NCBI RefSeq assembly: GCF_003369915.1
Contig: NC_046674.1
Span: forward strand, 9,796,001 to 9,860,000
Direction: 5' to 3'
Length of the DNA: 64,000 bases
Source of the DNA: Drosophila miranda
Taxonomy: Eukaryota; Arthropoda; Insecta; Diptera; Drosophilidae
This document shows positions 48,847 through 60,197 of this stretch, piece by piece (the first letter of the stretch is position 1; each line of letters starts with the position of its first letter). The notes below the pieces were generated by a model, which was given only the letters and a program-made list of their open reading frames with translations, searched no databases and was not told the DNA's origin. A program made the translations under genes and the position numbers.

Positions 48847-51800
48847 CTAGACTATTGAATGATCCTTTCGTCCCGAGTCGTCCTGATCCGCTGGGGGAGC
48901 AGCCCCCGCTGAGATATCTTGGAATACACTGCACGCAGAGTCGAAGGTATCCGTGGCGAAGTTAGACACGTTCACCGTGTGATTGCGGAGGTAGTGATAG
49001 AAACGACTCGACTTGCGCTCCTGGCCCACGCGCTCCTTCTCGCTGCGACAAATGGAGCGCAGCACGGGCTCATAGTCGAGGGCCTTGGAGGAGGCAGAGC
49101 GCAGCTGCCCAATGCCCAGGTGCTCGCCGATGCTCACCCTATCCAAACAAAAATGAACAATTCCTATATTCATTCCTGTATATATTTGGTTTATATGAAG
49201 ACCTACCTTTGTGCTGGCTTGTCGAATAGGTTGTAGGCACACTCCTTGGCCGCCAGGCCAGTGAGAGCCTGCTCCACCAGCATATGGGAGATGTCCTCCG
49301 ACAGGTACAGTTGCAGGCGATCGCAGCAGTCCTGGTTGGCATCCATCAGGGCGGCCAGCGAGATGTTGTCGTAGAAGGCGGCCAGAGTGGCGAGCGGAGA
49401 GCAGTCCTCGCTCTTCCGCTGGCTGGTGGCACTGCTTAGCCAGGCCTTCTTCGGGGAGCGGGACTTCCTCTTGGCATTGGCCCTAGTGGCGGCGGCAGGC
49501 GGCTGCTGTTCTTTAAGCAGAGGCGATGTGGCCATCAGCTCGGAGAGATTCAGGCGCAGCAGACGAAAGTCCACGGGAAAGGGAATCCGATGCTGAACAT
49601 TCTGGGAGCAAGTGAAGAACTCAAACAGACGCTGATGTATGTGACAGTTATCCACAGTGGCCAGGCGTGTGGAGGATTTGCCGGGGGACTGCTTCAAAGA
49701 CTGTGACTGCTGGCCCTTCAGGTCGCCGCCACTTTGGATGTAGAACTGCAGCTCCATGAGGGTCTTGCGCAGGTTCTGCTGGTTGTACAGATACAGGGAT
49801 ATAAGCTCGTCCAGCTCGATAGGACAGTTCTCCATGAGAGCCAGCACAGCCAGGAATCGTGAGATGTTCAGGGCATTAGGGGCCTGGAAGTGGATCTGGT
49901 TCTGCTGCATCAGCCGCTGCAGATGGGCGCAGTTTGGGTCGGAGGCCACCACCACCACGGGCCGCTTCGAGCTGGCCGCCAGCGTGTAGATGGCATCTGT
50001 GAAACCCGCGTCCATGTTGTCGAACAGAATGTCCGCATCTTCGATGAGAATCAGTGACTTCCGCACAGGCTCGACGCCCGCTGGATCCCCCTGCTGTTGC
50101 TGCTGTAGCTGCTGCTTCTTGGCCTTGAGGCCACTCTTTTGTAGCTTTTGCAGCAGCTGCTGGGAGGATCCGCCCCCCATCTTGCTGTCCTTGCGTATCT
50201 GATGCGACTGCGTGGCCTCCTGCAGCTCCTGGATGAGCTTCTTGCCCGTCCGCTTCATCCCCGCATTGATCTCCAGCACATTGAAGTTCATGTCGTTTGC
50301 CAGGGCGATGACAGCGTTGGTCTTCCCACTCGATGAGGGGCCCACCAGGACCATGGTGTTGCTGTTGGCCCCCACCGAGCTAGAGTCGTTGCCAAAGTCA
50401 AAGGAGGAGTCGTCGAAGGTCTGCGAGCTACGGCCGCCGTTGCCATTCCAGCCGGAGAGGAACTCCCGCAGCTCGTGCACTGGCGTCAGATTGACCAAGA
50501 CTTGTTCAAACAGCAGTGGCTTATACTTTTCGGTGAAGAGGAGCTCTCCATTCGGGGCCGAGAGCGGGGGCTGAGCTTCCTCCGTGCTGCCGTGATCGAA
50601 TTGTTCTATCGAGCGCAGTGTCCGTCTGGTGACCACAAACGATTCGCCCATCTGTTGCGTGTCCTGGGCGGAATCGATGGCGCTGAAGTGGCGGTACTTC
50701 TCCCTCATCTGGTTGTAGCACTTGAAGGTGGGGAAGCGCTCGAACTCGTTCTTCCAGAGCTTCACAAAGGCCCGCTTGTTGTCCAGCTGCGGCAGGGTCG
50801 TGTATGCCACCTTGTTTGTACTCTTGTTGTAGGCTTGATGCCAGTCCGATGCCTGGCAATTGGTGAAGCTACTTGCCTTGGAACGCCTCTTGCCAGATGG
50901 CAGAGACACCTCCTCCCCGTCATCTTCTTTTCTCAGTGAAAAGGGAAGTCCCACACACGGTCCCTGTATCGTTTCATAGCTCTCACAGCCCACGTGGGCT
51001 ATGCTGGGAAATGCCTCGTAGCTCTCCTCGTAGTACTGCTCAAAGTTCTTCTGGCGGCTCTGCTCCTGCCTGATCTTTTCGGGCACGCCGGATTGGAGGA
51101 ATGCCTGACGAGCCTTGAGGACAGAGGGATCCGGACTGGGCTTAGGCAGCTGCCGGACAAAGAGCGGCGCCAGCTTCTTTGGTGTGGACACCGGATTACT
51201 GCTGTCCAGATCAATGATCTCAATGGATGATTCCTCCGCTTTTTGGCTCTTTTTTGCTGCGGCAGCTGCCTCGCTTTTGCTTTGCTTTGCGGGGCTCGTC
51301 TCCAGGTCGTAGTCGTATCGAGACTTTCCCGCACAAGAGCGACGCGGTCGCCCCGGAGGTGTACCCGTTGATTCCACATCGATGGATACCGTCTCCACAA
51401 TGCTTTTCTTACGCTGCGGTCGCCGCTTTGGCGTGTCCATTGGGGGGGTTGCTATCGTCACGGGCAGTTCTTTCGGCGACTCCACTTTGGGGAAGTAGCC
51501 CAACAGACTGTCGCGCTTCTTGGTGGGAGAGGAGAGCTTTGCTAGGAATTCCGTCGTGTCCGCGTTCTGGGCATCCACACTGACCACCTCCACATCCACC
51601 AAGCTGATCCGGCGTGTCCGGGGCCTACCCCGACCTCGTTTCACGGGAACTGTAGGAGCCGATGATGCGGCTGGTAGCTCCTTTGGCTCAGTCTTTGTCG
51701 TCAGCATTTTCTTCAATCTGCATTAACAATTCAATTAATTAGTTAATGATGGAACTTCTTACGAGTCTACCGACTGAATCTCACCTCTTGGCCCTCTGGT

Positions 51801-52551
51801 CCATTTGCTCCTCAATGTAGTCCTCCCTCGCTTCTTCTTGCAGTCGCCGTTTGGCTCCTCCCTTGCGTTCGTTCCACTCCTGCAGCAATTGCTTGCGCTT
51901 GGACGTCGGAGTGCCTGTAGCAGGATCCTCTGCCAGATCGGCAGGGGACTCGGAGGCATCCTTGCCACCATCGTTGACGCCTATGGATCGGTTTCTGGCA
52001 TTCATCATGAACTCGAATACATTAGTGGAACTTTTGGCCTTGGGTGGCGGAGCTGTTGCCCCATTTTCTGGCTTCCCAGCTTTAGAAAAGTGCTTCAGTA
52101 TGCTCTGGTGTTCGGCCACGGGGGTGCTGCACTTGAGGGGACTCGACTTCCGCTTGCCATTCTTCAGGCCGTTCTCCTGGGCGACCTTTTCTCTCAACGG
52201 CTGGGGCTTTGACTCCCTGACATCCATTCCTGGTGGCCTCTCTTCGGCTTCGGCCAGCAGGGCGGCACGGCGTTTCTCCTCGCGCTTCCGCTTGTGCTTC
52301 TCGCGATGCTTCTTCTTCACCGAGTAGAGGACCTCCTCCATGTTCTGCAGGATGAGCTTGGACTTGGCACTGGGCGGTGCTCGCAGTACAAATGGGGACG
52401 TGGGCTCTAGCTCCAGTTGCTGCAATCCATTTCCGGTGGGAGTTCTGGGCGGACTCGTGGTTTCGGCAGCTTCCGCCGCTGTTGCTTCTACTGCTGCACT
52501 CGTTGTTGTTGTTGCAATGTGCTCTCTTGTAAGACAATTTACATCAGTCAT
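48847..52551 (-). CDS. elg1: Elg1/ATAD5, RFC-like PCNA unloader subunit
   Basis: Three exons on the minus strand: 52551-51785, 51717-49207 and 49138-48847. They join through AG|GTGAGA / CAG and AG|GTAGGT / TAG splice sites with matching phases and give about 1189 residues, near the length I recall for fly Elg1. The N-terminal half is charged and low-complexity, with AT-hook-like KRGRGRPR (about 279-286) and two PCNA-box-like segments, QSILKHF (about 147-153) and LLGYFPKV (about 330-337). From about 650 there is an RFC-type AAA+ module: LLFTEKYKP, Walker A GPSSSGKT (about 715) and Walker B ILIEDAD (about 813). The conserved family forms an alternative clamp loader with RFC2-5 that removes PCNA from DNA after replication, acting in the nucleus. 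Start ATG 52551 is the first in frame. It is head-to-head with Trs20 (700 bases apart) and tail-to-tail with the cytochrome b5 gene. Confidence 0.92.
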
Positions 52552-53250
52552 TTTCTTGGTTGCTTCGCTGGAGATTTTAATACATGACTATTTTGGAGTG
52601 TGTGCGTGTGTGGGGGTCTGTGTGTAGGTGTCTGGGTGTGTGTAAGCGGGTAAAATACAGAAGCCAAACTTATAAAATTGCAATAAACAATGCGCAAAGC
52701 ATACTAAAATACAATAATAATGAATGGTGTACCTTGCGACCAAACGATTTCTTTGCACTTTCACACGCACACACACTTCCGCAGTCGCGATGGCTTCGGG
52801 CACACTCTACTTTTAAAACATTTAAACACTTTAATTTTTAAACTTTTTAAAATGTTTTAAACATTTTAAGTGCATTTCTTGACACAAAAAAAAGGACTGT
52901 AATGTGCTGTAGGAAAAAGGCGCGAATAAATTGTGTTGCAAAACGTTCCATCCGTGCGGCCTTTTCAAACACTCCTTTTGGTTTTTCGTGCCACCCAATG
53001 GAGCAATTTAAAAGCAATGGTGCTAAATTGCCAGGAATTGGATTTAAAATGGTTAATCTATAGGAATTCTAGCGCAATTCAGGTCGTGGCTGATCTACGA
53101 GAAGAATTTACATAGTTTTACTTAATTTGTTCACCTGTTTATTTATTCGGTATATTTATGGTATATTTCGAAAATGAGAGCAGACCGCGGTCACACTGGT
53201 TCCAATGATGACAAAAAAAGAATTACAAAATTTTATTGAAGAAATATAAA
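52552..53250. promoter_or_regulatory. Shared promoter interval of elg1 and Trs20
   Basis: Seven hundred bases separate the start codons of two divergent housekeeping genes. On the Trs20 side there are GGTATATTT copies near 53149 and 53159 and a Motif-1 site GGTCACACTGG at 53189-53199, about 50 bases before the ATG, a common arrangement in broadly expressed fly genes. On the elg1 side I see no clear TATA or DRE. A 60-codon non-ATG frame at 52933-53115 lacks recognisable features and is probably not coding. Confidence 0.6.
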
Positions 53251-53739
53251 ATGTCCACCTATTATTTTGTCATTGTTGGCCACAATGATAATCCCATCTA
53301 CGAAAAGGAGTTTAGCACTGTCAACAAGGAATTCAGGGTAGAATATTGCCACAAAATGATACTGGCATCCATCTGAAACGCTCTCATCCTCTCTTTCGCA
53401 TTGCAGAAAGAGGACCACAGACACCTGAGCCAGTTCATTGCTCACGCTGCCTTGGACCTGGTGGACGAGCACAAATGGAGAACGGCAAATATGCAGCTGA
53501 AGTCCATCGACCGCTTCAATCAATGGTTCGTCTCCGCCTTCATCACCGCCAGCCAGATACGCTTCATCATTGTGCACGACAACAAGAACGACGAGGGCAT
53601 CAAGAGCTTCTTCAACGAGATGTATGATACGTATATTAAGCATTCCATTAACGCCTTCTACAAGATCAACACGGTCATCAAGTCGCCAATGTTCGAGAAA
53701 AAGGCCGAGATCTTCGGGCGAAAGTTTTTGCTATCATGA
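53251..53739 (+). CDS. Trs20: TRAPP subunit 2 (sedlin, Trs20)
   Basis: Two exons, 53251-53337 and 53407-53739, join in phase 0 (AGG|GTAGAA / TTGCAG) to give 139 residues, the usual size of TRAPPC2. The start MSTYYFVIVGHNDNPIYE and the segments HRHLSQFIAHAALD, NQWFVSAF and FGRKFLLS match the longin-like sedlin family throughout. TRAPPC2 is a small core subunit of the TRAPP complexes that act as Rab1/Ypt1 exchange factors and tethers in ER-to-Golgi transport. Its promoter carries a Motif-1 site at 53189. The gene is convergent with SsRbeta, with 325 bases between the stop codons. No lesions are visible. Confidence 0.97.
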
Positions 53740-54064
53740 AGCTGTTAGTGAATAAGCAGTGTACATAATATAAATTTGATTTAATTTATTTAGAAAACCA
53801 GTCTAATGACACGAAAATAGCTTATCTCTTGATGGTTTAGTTTTATTCTTGTTCCTTTCAATGCGCCTTCGAATCAAATCTAAAACGATTTAACGCCTTT
53901 TTCCCCCCAGTAACAATTCCAAACTAAATGTGTGGTAGGATGGATAAGCGCATGCAAATGGAATCGATTGGAGGTTAAAGCAACAATATAGTACGGAATT
54001 GTAATGGGTGTTCAAAAAAAAATCTCTTTAAATGTTGTTCAATACAAGAGACTAGCGTCCAGGC
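53740..54064. other. Convergent 3' intergenic interval
   Basis: AT-rich sequence between the Trs20 and SsRbeta stop codons. It would contain both 3' UTRs. I see no further gene. Confidence 0.7.
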
Positions 54065-54693
54065 TTAGTGCTTCTTGTTCTTGCCAGCGCGTTCGTATTT
54101 GCTCTTGGACTGGTGCCACAGGCCAAGGGGGATGGCCAGGGAAGGCAGGGTCATGACGGCGAATGCCACCCAGTCGAAGAAGTGGGAGGAGAAGCGCTTG
54201 TTGTACTCGTTAAGGTTGACAATGCCACCCTCACCGGGCTCCGAGCTGATGGCCAGTTGGAGCTGAAAGCACATGAATCCTTAGACCAAGTAGGCGACTA
54301 AAGAAATCAGTGACTTACCGCCTCAGCTTCCTCGACGGGCTTGTAAGACACCTCGGCGGCTGTGAAGTTGAAGTAGCCGAAGGCCTTGGGGCGCACCACC
54401 ACCACATGGGTGAAGTTGGTCTGGGGGGCAATCCGCTCCACGGTCGCGGTGGGCTGGCCACCAACCACCTCGAATGCCTCCGGATGGAAGCCATTATCTA
54501 CCAGAGCGACGTTGGTGGCAGCACCATTGCCCACATTGAAGATGGTATATCGCACCAGCAGATCGCTCTTTTCCACCAGGTATTTGTTCAAAATCTGCTT
54601 TGACACCAGAAGGCGGGCACGTGTCTCGTCCTCGGACAAGCAAACGCTAAACACCGCAAACAGCGCGCACAGGGCGAGGATTTGTTTGAACAT
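54065..54693 (-). CDS. SsRbeta: Translocon-associated protein beta (SSR2)
   Basis: Two coding exons on the minus strand, 54693-54319 and 54262-54065, join in phase 0 (GCG|GTAAGT / TTTCAG) for 190 residues, close to animal SSR2. A signal peptide ([20 protein letters not shown]) is followed by a lumenal domain with two N-glycosylation sequons (both NFT, in PQTNFTHV and YFNFTAAE). A single membrane span ([20 protein letters not shown], about 145-165) and a Lys-rich cytosolic tail ending KNKKH follow. TRAP-beta is part of the TRAP complex beside the Sec61 channel in the ER. A 5' UTR intron is likely: the ATG follows CTTGCAG|T (acceptor near 54695) and a donor lies near 54885-54888. Its first 36 codons and promoter are duplicated at 60087-61216. 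Confidence 0.96.
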
Positions 54694-55712
54694 ACTGCAA
54701 GAGAGGAGAAAATTTTTGAACGTTTCACTTTTTTGTTGACGTGGAAGGGCAGCCACAGTAATGGGAAGGGAAGCCACAAAGGGCAGCATCTCTCGATGTT
54801 GTTGTGCTGTTCTATCACACAAAAGCTATCCACAAACACTACGAGACATCAGCGGGATTGTCGTTTTTCATCATCTATAAACTTACTTGGATATTAGTTA
54901 TTTCTTTCGCGAGCAATTTAATTGTGAAGAGCAAACGACGACGCGACTGCTTTCTCAATTGACGGTTCGTGACGTGGAAGTGGAACGCGGAACGGGCACT
55001 CGGCTGTCAAACTTCGGGAACAGCCAGTATGACCGTGGGAAATTAAGAAAACAGAGGTATTTTTGTGCGATAGCTATCGGCGTTTAATTTTGAATTTTAG
55101 AGCATAGAGAATCCCAATCTCACTGCATGCTTTTCCCAATGGGTTTTATTGCTTGTCTCGCACTCTTTAATTCAAGTGAAGTGTAGTCAAATATGTCCAA
55201 TCTGTCCGCCACTAGCCATACAGTATATTGGTGTCAGTTAATACAAAGAAAATGTACCAAACAAATTTGCTATATTGCTTCCCAGGCTCGCGTCGCGTCA
55301 TAAGCCGCCCATTATGAAATTATACAAGGTTGTGTATTGCGACAACGCGCTCCCTTTTCGGGGCTTAAATACTAGGATGGATCTACATGAAGAATTTGTA
55401 TTTTTATTTGAATTTTTATTATATATTAAGAGCTTTAGCTCAAGTTGGTATTCTGTTTCAATAAAGGGGGGTTAAGTGAGCTAAGTTCGGTCTTTTATTG
55501 GTATATTTAAAACGACACGATATATTTCGGTATATTTTATCGATAAGAAAATTTTGAACTTTTTCTGTCTCTCTCTACAAGCCTTATATTTACATTTTTA
55601 CAAATATTTTCGACGATCGTGAGTAAAACTAAAAATAACTGTGGTCTCTATCACTGGGATAATACTCATAGTACCCATTGTAATAATATTGAAAAATTTA
55701 AAGGAAATAATC
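54694..55712. promoter_or_regulatory. Divergent SsRbeta/Nup133 promoter interval, copy 1
   Basis: One kilobase between two divergent start codons. A DRE TATCGATA lies at 55538-55545, about 170 bases before the Nup133 ATG, next to GGTATATTT copies. GATAGCTATCG at about 55070 and the SsRbeta leader intron are on the other side. The whole interval is repeated in copy 2. Confidence 0.65.
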
Positions 55713-58700
55713 ATGAAACAACAGGAAAACGAAAATCCGCTGGAGTCATCGCCATCTTCTTTTTTTGGCGAGAGCTCGAACTGCTCTCCACTTTTAGGGA
55801 GCTTGAATAAAACTGCCCTACACAACAGGTAAGTAACAGGAGTGTCTCGCTTATTAAAAGATGATTTAAAACACTTGTTCCCAACAGCCGGCATAGTTTT
55901 TCGGGGCGATCCTCCCAATCGATACCCGGCATCCGGTCGGACTACAATGTTGTTAAGAGCTTTGGTTTCCCCCTGCCCGTCGTAGTGAACGAGGCCTTGA
56001 CCTCTGTGGGATCTGCTGCAGGAACCGTTTCTGCGAAGGTCGCCCAAAATGGTTTGGCTTGGGTACGAGTATAAGCACGGGTCGAAAAATGATTTGGCCT
56101 GGAATTAAATTTCCGCCCTTTTTCAGGTTGTGCACGGCCGCCGACTCCTAATTTGGCAGTACAAGGAGTCGTCAAAGGGTGCCAAGCACCCTAGACGGGA
56201 AGGTGGCTTGCCTCAATGCCGCGAACTACAACTGCCCTACTCCGACTTGGGGTACAACAGTGAGTTGATTAGTGTATTCCAGACAGACGGCCAGCAAATG
56301 GCATCCTGCATAGCAGTTTCTGCAACGGGAGATGTGCGCTATTGGCCATCTATTGCCCACGACGGGAATACCGTGAATCTACCGATCCTAACCGGTCAGG
56401 ACTTCGTTCAGATTATAAATCTACCATTGCAAGAGGGCTACCTTGCTGTGACCTCAACTAGCACTTTGGTATTTCTCAGCGTAGGCGTCACCAACGGCCG
56501 ATACTCGTTGCACCACAAGACCATAAAGCCGGCCACCAGTTTGCTTGGTGGCTTTGGCAGCGACAAGGATCCGGTGAGGCTTGCATTTCCATCTAAAAAG
56601 GTTCCTCAAATAATATAAAATATATTTTCTAGCTCTTGGTTGGCATGTGCTGCGAGATAAATTCTCCTGAAGGTGAAACCGTGAAGGTGACTGTGCTCTC
56701 GGATCGTTCGATCCAACGCTGGAGTTTGTCAAGCAAAGGGAATACAGAACATTTACTCCACAAGGATGAAGAGGTGGTGCGCCGGATTAGCGAAGAGTTT
56801 AAGCAAAAGTTCTGGAATCTCCGTACTCCCGCGGACAATGTGGAAATCGAGTTGCATCTGCTGGACTTTCATATCGTTGATGACAAGGCTTATATATTGG
56901 CTGGAGCTGTTAACGCTGCCCACGCTCCACAGATGTGCTATGCCGTTGGTAAGTATTGAATTTGTCATTCAACATGAACAATACTTAATACTATTTCTAG
57001 CTGTGGCCAGTGTCCAAGCGAACAGCATACTTCTGGAGTCATTCACACCCCTTAAGTTGAATAAATTCTACAACGCCAAGACCAAAGAGGATTGCGTCAG
57101 CCTTCGCTTTATAATAGGGAGCAGCCACATCTACCTCTACACCCCAAAGGTGGTCTATCCGTTGCTCTTGGAAAACGCCGTACCCACAGCCGAACTTGAG
57201 GCGGAAAAGATTGAATTTCATTTGCACGACGATCGAATCCTATGTGCCGCCGTCTGCAGTCGCCTGCCGCTGTTCTTTAGCCGCACACACGGACTGGTTT
57301 CCATCACGCCCGGCGACTTTGATGCCAACGAGCTGCATAATATGAGCACCTGCAATACACCAGATCTGTTTGAACCAGCTATGCTCGGTAGTTTCAGTGC
57401 ACCCGATCAGTCTGCACTATCCGCAGTAACTGGCAGCAGCAACAATCTGCACATGTTCGAACTGGATCCGGATGAGCTATACAGCGATCGACGTGACGAA
57501 GTGGGCCAGTTAAAGGCTGCCTTCGTGTACCACCTGAAGCGTAATAACAGCATGGTGAAGACCATTATCGGGGAGCTTCTGCGCACTGTCAATGAGCCCG
57601 ATCAATGTGGTGCACCCTTGGATGCCTACAAGTTGGATAGGTATGGACACTTGAATTTTTACTAAAATACTATAAGCTATCAGATACTTCCATTTCCATT
57701 AGAATTGTCATCACAATAGCGGAGGACTTGGCCGAGGATCTTCCAATCGCCGATTCACGCTGGGAGGAGGCCCTGGGCGATCACCATGGCAATCGTCATG
57801 CGTTGGGGAGTTCACGTTCCATGCAAATAATCAATCAGCTACGTGACAAAACCCTTGCCTTCGATCACTTTGTCTCATTTCTTCATGCCAGCGGCATTTG
57901 GGAGAAGGTGATTATTATTGCTCTTATTCCTATTTTTTTGAATTTATCTTGCGTCATTCTTTTCAGCTCAATGCCATACCCTGTGGTAGTAATGTGCTGA
58001 AGCCGACCAGTTTTATATTGTCCGATATTAGCGAGAAAATAGTGGCTGCCATGGCACTCCGTTCCTTGCAGGCCAAACAACCAGAAATCATCGAGCATGC
58101 CATCGATGCCACTGTCGCCATGTGGGATGAGAAGCCCAATGGCAACTTAACCACCCAGGATATATTCTATGTGAAACTGTGCAAATTCCAGTTTGTATTC
58201 AAAGCCCTAGCCGAAATGGCTGACAATCAGATTTCAGCTCAGAGAGATACCATTGTAATGGTGGCCCAATTTCTCAACGATACCAATTCCATCGTCCTGG
58301 ATACACTGGGCCAGGTGTTTATGCATCGTGAGCAGCAGGCGAACAACTTCACACCGAACAATGACAGACTGGCCGCCTGCGAAAACCTTCCCTGGACGGC
58401 CATGTCGGGAAGTGCTGGTGTGCTGGACACTCTCAACCGACTTATAGACCTCAGCCTGCGCTATGGCTATGCCCAGTGCATCAGTGAGGCGGAGCTAAGC
58501 CAGAAGTTGTACCAGCAAATATACGAGCTAGTGGACTTGGTGCTTGAGGGACGCAAGAGTTACTTGGAGTGTTCGAGTGTTCGAGGATCGGAGAAGGCTA
58601 ATCTATTGCAGCAGCAGTTTGAGGCACAGCGCAGGGAACTCATCTCAGTCCTAAGTAGGTTTTCAGTATAACTGGGGCGTATTTCATATTCATTCCCTTT

Positions 58701-59673
58701 CCAGTCAAGGATCTTAAGTACGAGTATGCCGCTAAGTTGGCTGAAAAGTATCTGGACTTTCATAGTCTAGTGCTAATATGCGACGTGACGAATGACAAAG
58801 AACGTTTGGATGACTACATGCGCAAATACGAGGAGTTTGACTTCTCGCAGTTTGCCATCAGATGGTATCTGCGGCAGAAGCGACATGGCGAGGTATTCGA
58901 GCGCTTTAAGGACAACCCGGCAGCGCTGGCACAATTCATGCGTGACCATCCATCGCTGGTCTGGATTCAGCTGATATTCAACGGCGACTACGAGCAGGCG
59001 GCAAAGGTGCTGTACGAGCTGGCGCAAAACGAGGAGATTGTGGCGCGCAAAAAGTCAATGTTGTCTCTGGCCAAGCAGGCTGCTTTTGCGGCGCCCGACA
59101 CTGACCTGACGTTGCAGAAGATCAATGCTGATCTAAGGCTCATCAAGTATCAGCTGCAGTTGAGCCATGACGTACTGCAAAACTCTGGCCTCGACCCAGT
59201 AGAACAGAAAGTTCTCAAAGCTGAGGATATTATCGATGTAAGTCGTAGTGTCGTAAGTCCATAGTGTCGTACATTATTTAATAATATTCAATAATCCACA
59301 GCTATACATCGCCGATGAAAACGAAAGTGCCACCGACGTAGAGTTTGGCAAGGCCTTGGAGCTGCTGAGCTTTGTGGAACAGCCCTACGATCTACGCCAC
59401 AAGATCTGGTGTGCGGCCATACGCCGCGACAACTGGATCTATGATCCCAATAATGCCGTGGAATACATACAGAAGCTACTATTCTTCAAAATCATTGAAA
59501 TCTCGCATGTGAAGGGCCAGGAAGGCGACAATTTTCTGCCACCCATGGAGGAGTTCCTGGAGAGCACAGAACTGGTCGACCTGCCGCAGAACAAGTCGTT
59601 CCAGAATCTCTTGAAACTGACCTACGAGTATGTGGCCGATAAGTTCAAACAGCCACAAGACATGAAAGTCTAA
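55713..59673 (+). CDS. Nup133: Nuclear pore protein Nup133, copy 1 (complete)
   Basis: Nine exons: 55713-55828, 55888-56062, 56127-56573, 56633-56948, 57001-57640, 57703-57907, 57967-58654, 58705-59237 and 59302-59673. All junctions are GT/AG with matching phases and give 1163 residues (human Nup133 is about 1156). The disordered N-terminus (MKQQENENPLESSPSSFFGE) precedes a beta-propeller (about 60-490, with HGRRLLIWQY and GDVRYWPSI) and a helical stack typical of Nup133/Nup155 C-terminal domains. Nup133 sits at the end of the Y-shaped (Nup107-160) scaffold of the nuclear pore; its propeller can carry a membrane-sensing loop in the family. ATG 55713 is chosen because it starts the conserved N-terminus; the hydrophobic in-frame stretch before it lacks an ATG. 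It shares a promoter region with SsRbeta and is tandemly duplicated. From memory Nup133 is on 3R in D. melanogaster, so its presence here may reflect relocation. Confidence 0.95.
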
Positions 59674-60086
59674 TTATGTTGTGCATACACAAGCATTTAC
59701 ATTTATTAAACTTTGAACCAAAAGTTCAAGATGATGTGTGGGGGTTTGGGTTTTTGTGACGTATGGCGTGGCGTGGTGGACAGAGTGCTTTCTACTGGAA
59801 AGTGTGATATCAGAAGAGTCTGCTCCCAAAATTGTATTGCTCTAGCTTTTGTAGTCTCTGAGATTTAGGCTCTCATCGGAACGGATGGACAGACGAACAA
59901 ACAGACTTAGACATGGGGTCGGAAACGCTTCCTTCTGGATGTTACACACATCCACTTCTACCATAAAATAAAAGAGTATCGTCGTTGTCGATGATAGAGA
60001 GATGGAAGGTACAAATAAAAGAGGGACAATGGAGAAAGTATGAAAGAAAAAATATTAATAATAACCGAGCGTTCAGTTCAGAGCGT
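59674..60086. other. Nup133 3' flank and duplication junction
   Basis: After the Nup133 stop there is a short 3' UTR with ATTAAA near 59706, then the Helitron fragment, then AAAATAAAAG-rich sequence. Immediately before the junction the 14-mer AGCGTTCAGTTCAG occurs twice in a row (about 60068-60095), so the breakpoint sits inside a tiny tandem repeat. Confidence 0.7.
59740..59985 (-). mobile_element. INE-1/DINE-1-like Helitron fragment
   Basis: Diagnostic pieces of the INE-1/DINE-1 family are visible in order on the plus strand. They are CTAGCTTTTGTAGTCTCTGAGAT, here at 59841-59863, then GGACAGACGAACAAACAGAC, then GGGGTCGGAAACGCTTCCTTCTGG-like sequence at 59915-59940 followed by TGTTACACAC. 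In the INE-1 sequence as I remember it these occur in the same order on the complementary strand. The copy is diverged and lacks coding capacity, as expected for these non-autonomous rolling-circle elements. It lies 3' of Nup133 copy 1 and about 100 bases before the duplication junction. Outer limits are approximate. Confidence 0.75.
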
Positions 60087-60197
60087 TCAGTTCAGAATCT
60101 GCTTTGACACCAGAAGGCGGGCACGTGTCTCGTCCTCGGACAAGCAAACGCTAAACACCGCAAACAGCGCGCACAGAGCGAGGATTTGTTTGAACAT
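60087..60197 (-). pseudogene. Truncated SsRbeta 5' fragment
   Basis: Duplicated first coding exon of SsRbeta, cut at the duplication breakpoint. It keeps ATG 60197, the signal peptide and the sequence to SKQILN, then meets TGA at 60087-60089, giving 36 codons instead of 190. The upstream leader intron and promoter are intact, so a short transcript is possible. The product would be essentially a signal peptide and 16 residues. Non-functional as TRAP-beta. Confidence 0.88.

Larger units (their letters stand above)
54586..60089 (+). repeat. Tandem segmental duplication, unit copy 1 (5,504 bp)
   Basis: Sequence from 54586 is repeated from 60090 with a constant offset of 5,504 bases and no insertions or deletions that I can see up to the window end. 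The unit contains the SsRbeta 5' end, the divergent promoter, Nup133 and about 400 bases of 3' flank with a Helitron fragment. The left edge lies inside SsRbeta exon 1. Confidence 0.93.

Noticed and set aside
49990..52330. Several plus-strand ORFs of 100-158 codons across elg1
   Set aside because: All are shadows of the elg1 exons and lack domains or promoters.
55641..55712. Hydrophobic in-frame extension (GIILIVPIVIIL) upstream of the Nup133 ATG
   Set aside because: It would need a GTG start and is not part of known Nup133 proteins; the ATG at 55713 begins the expected N-terminus.
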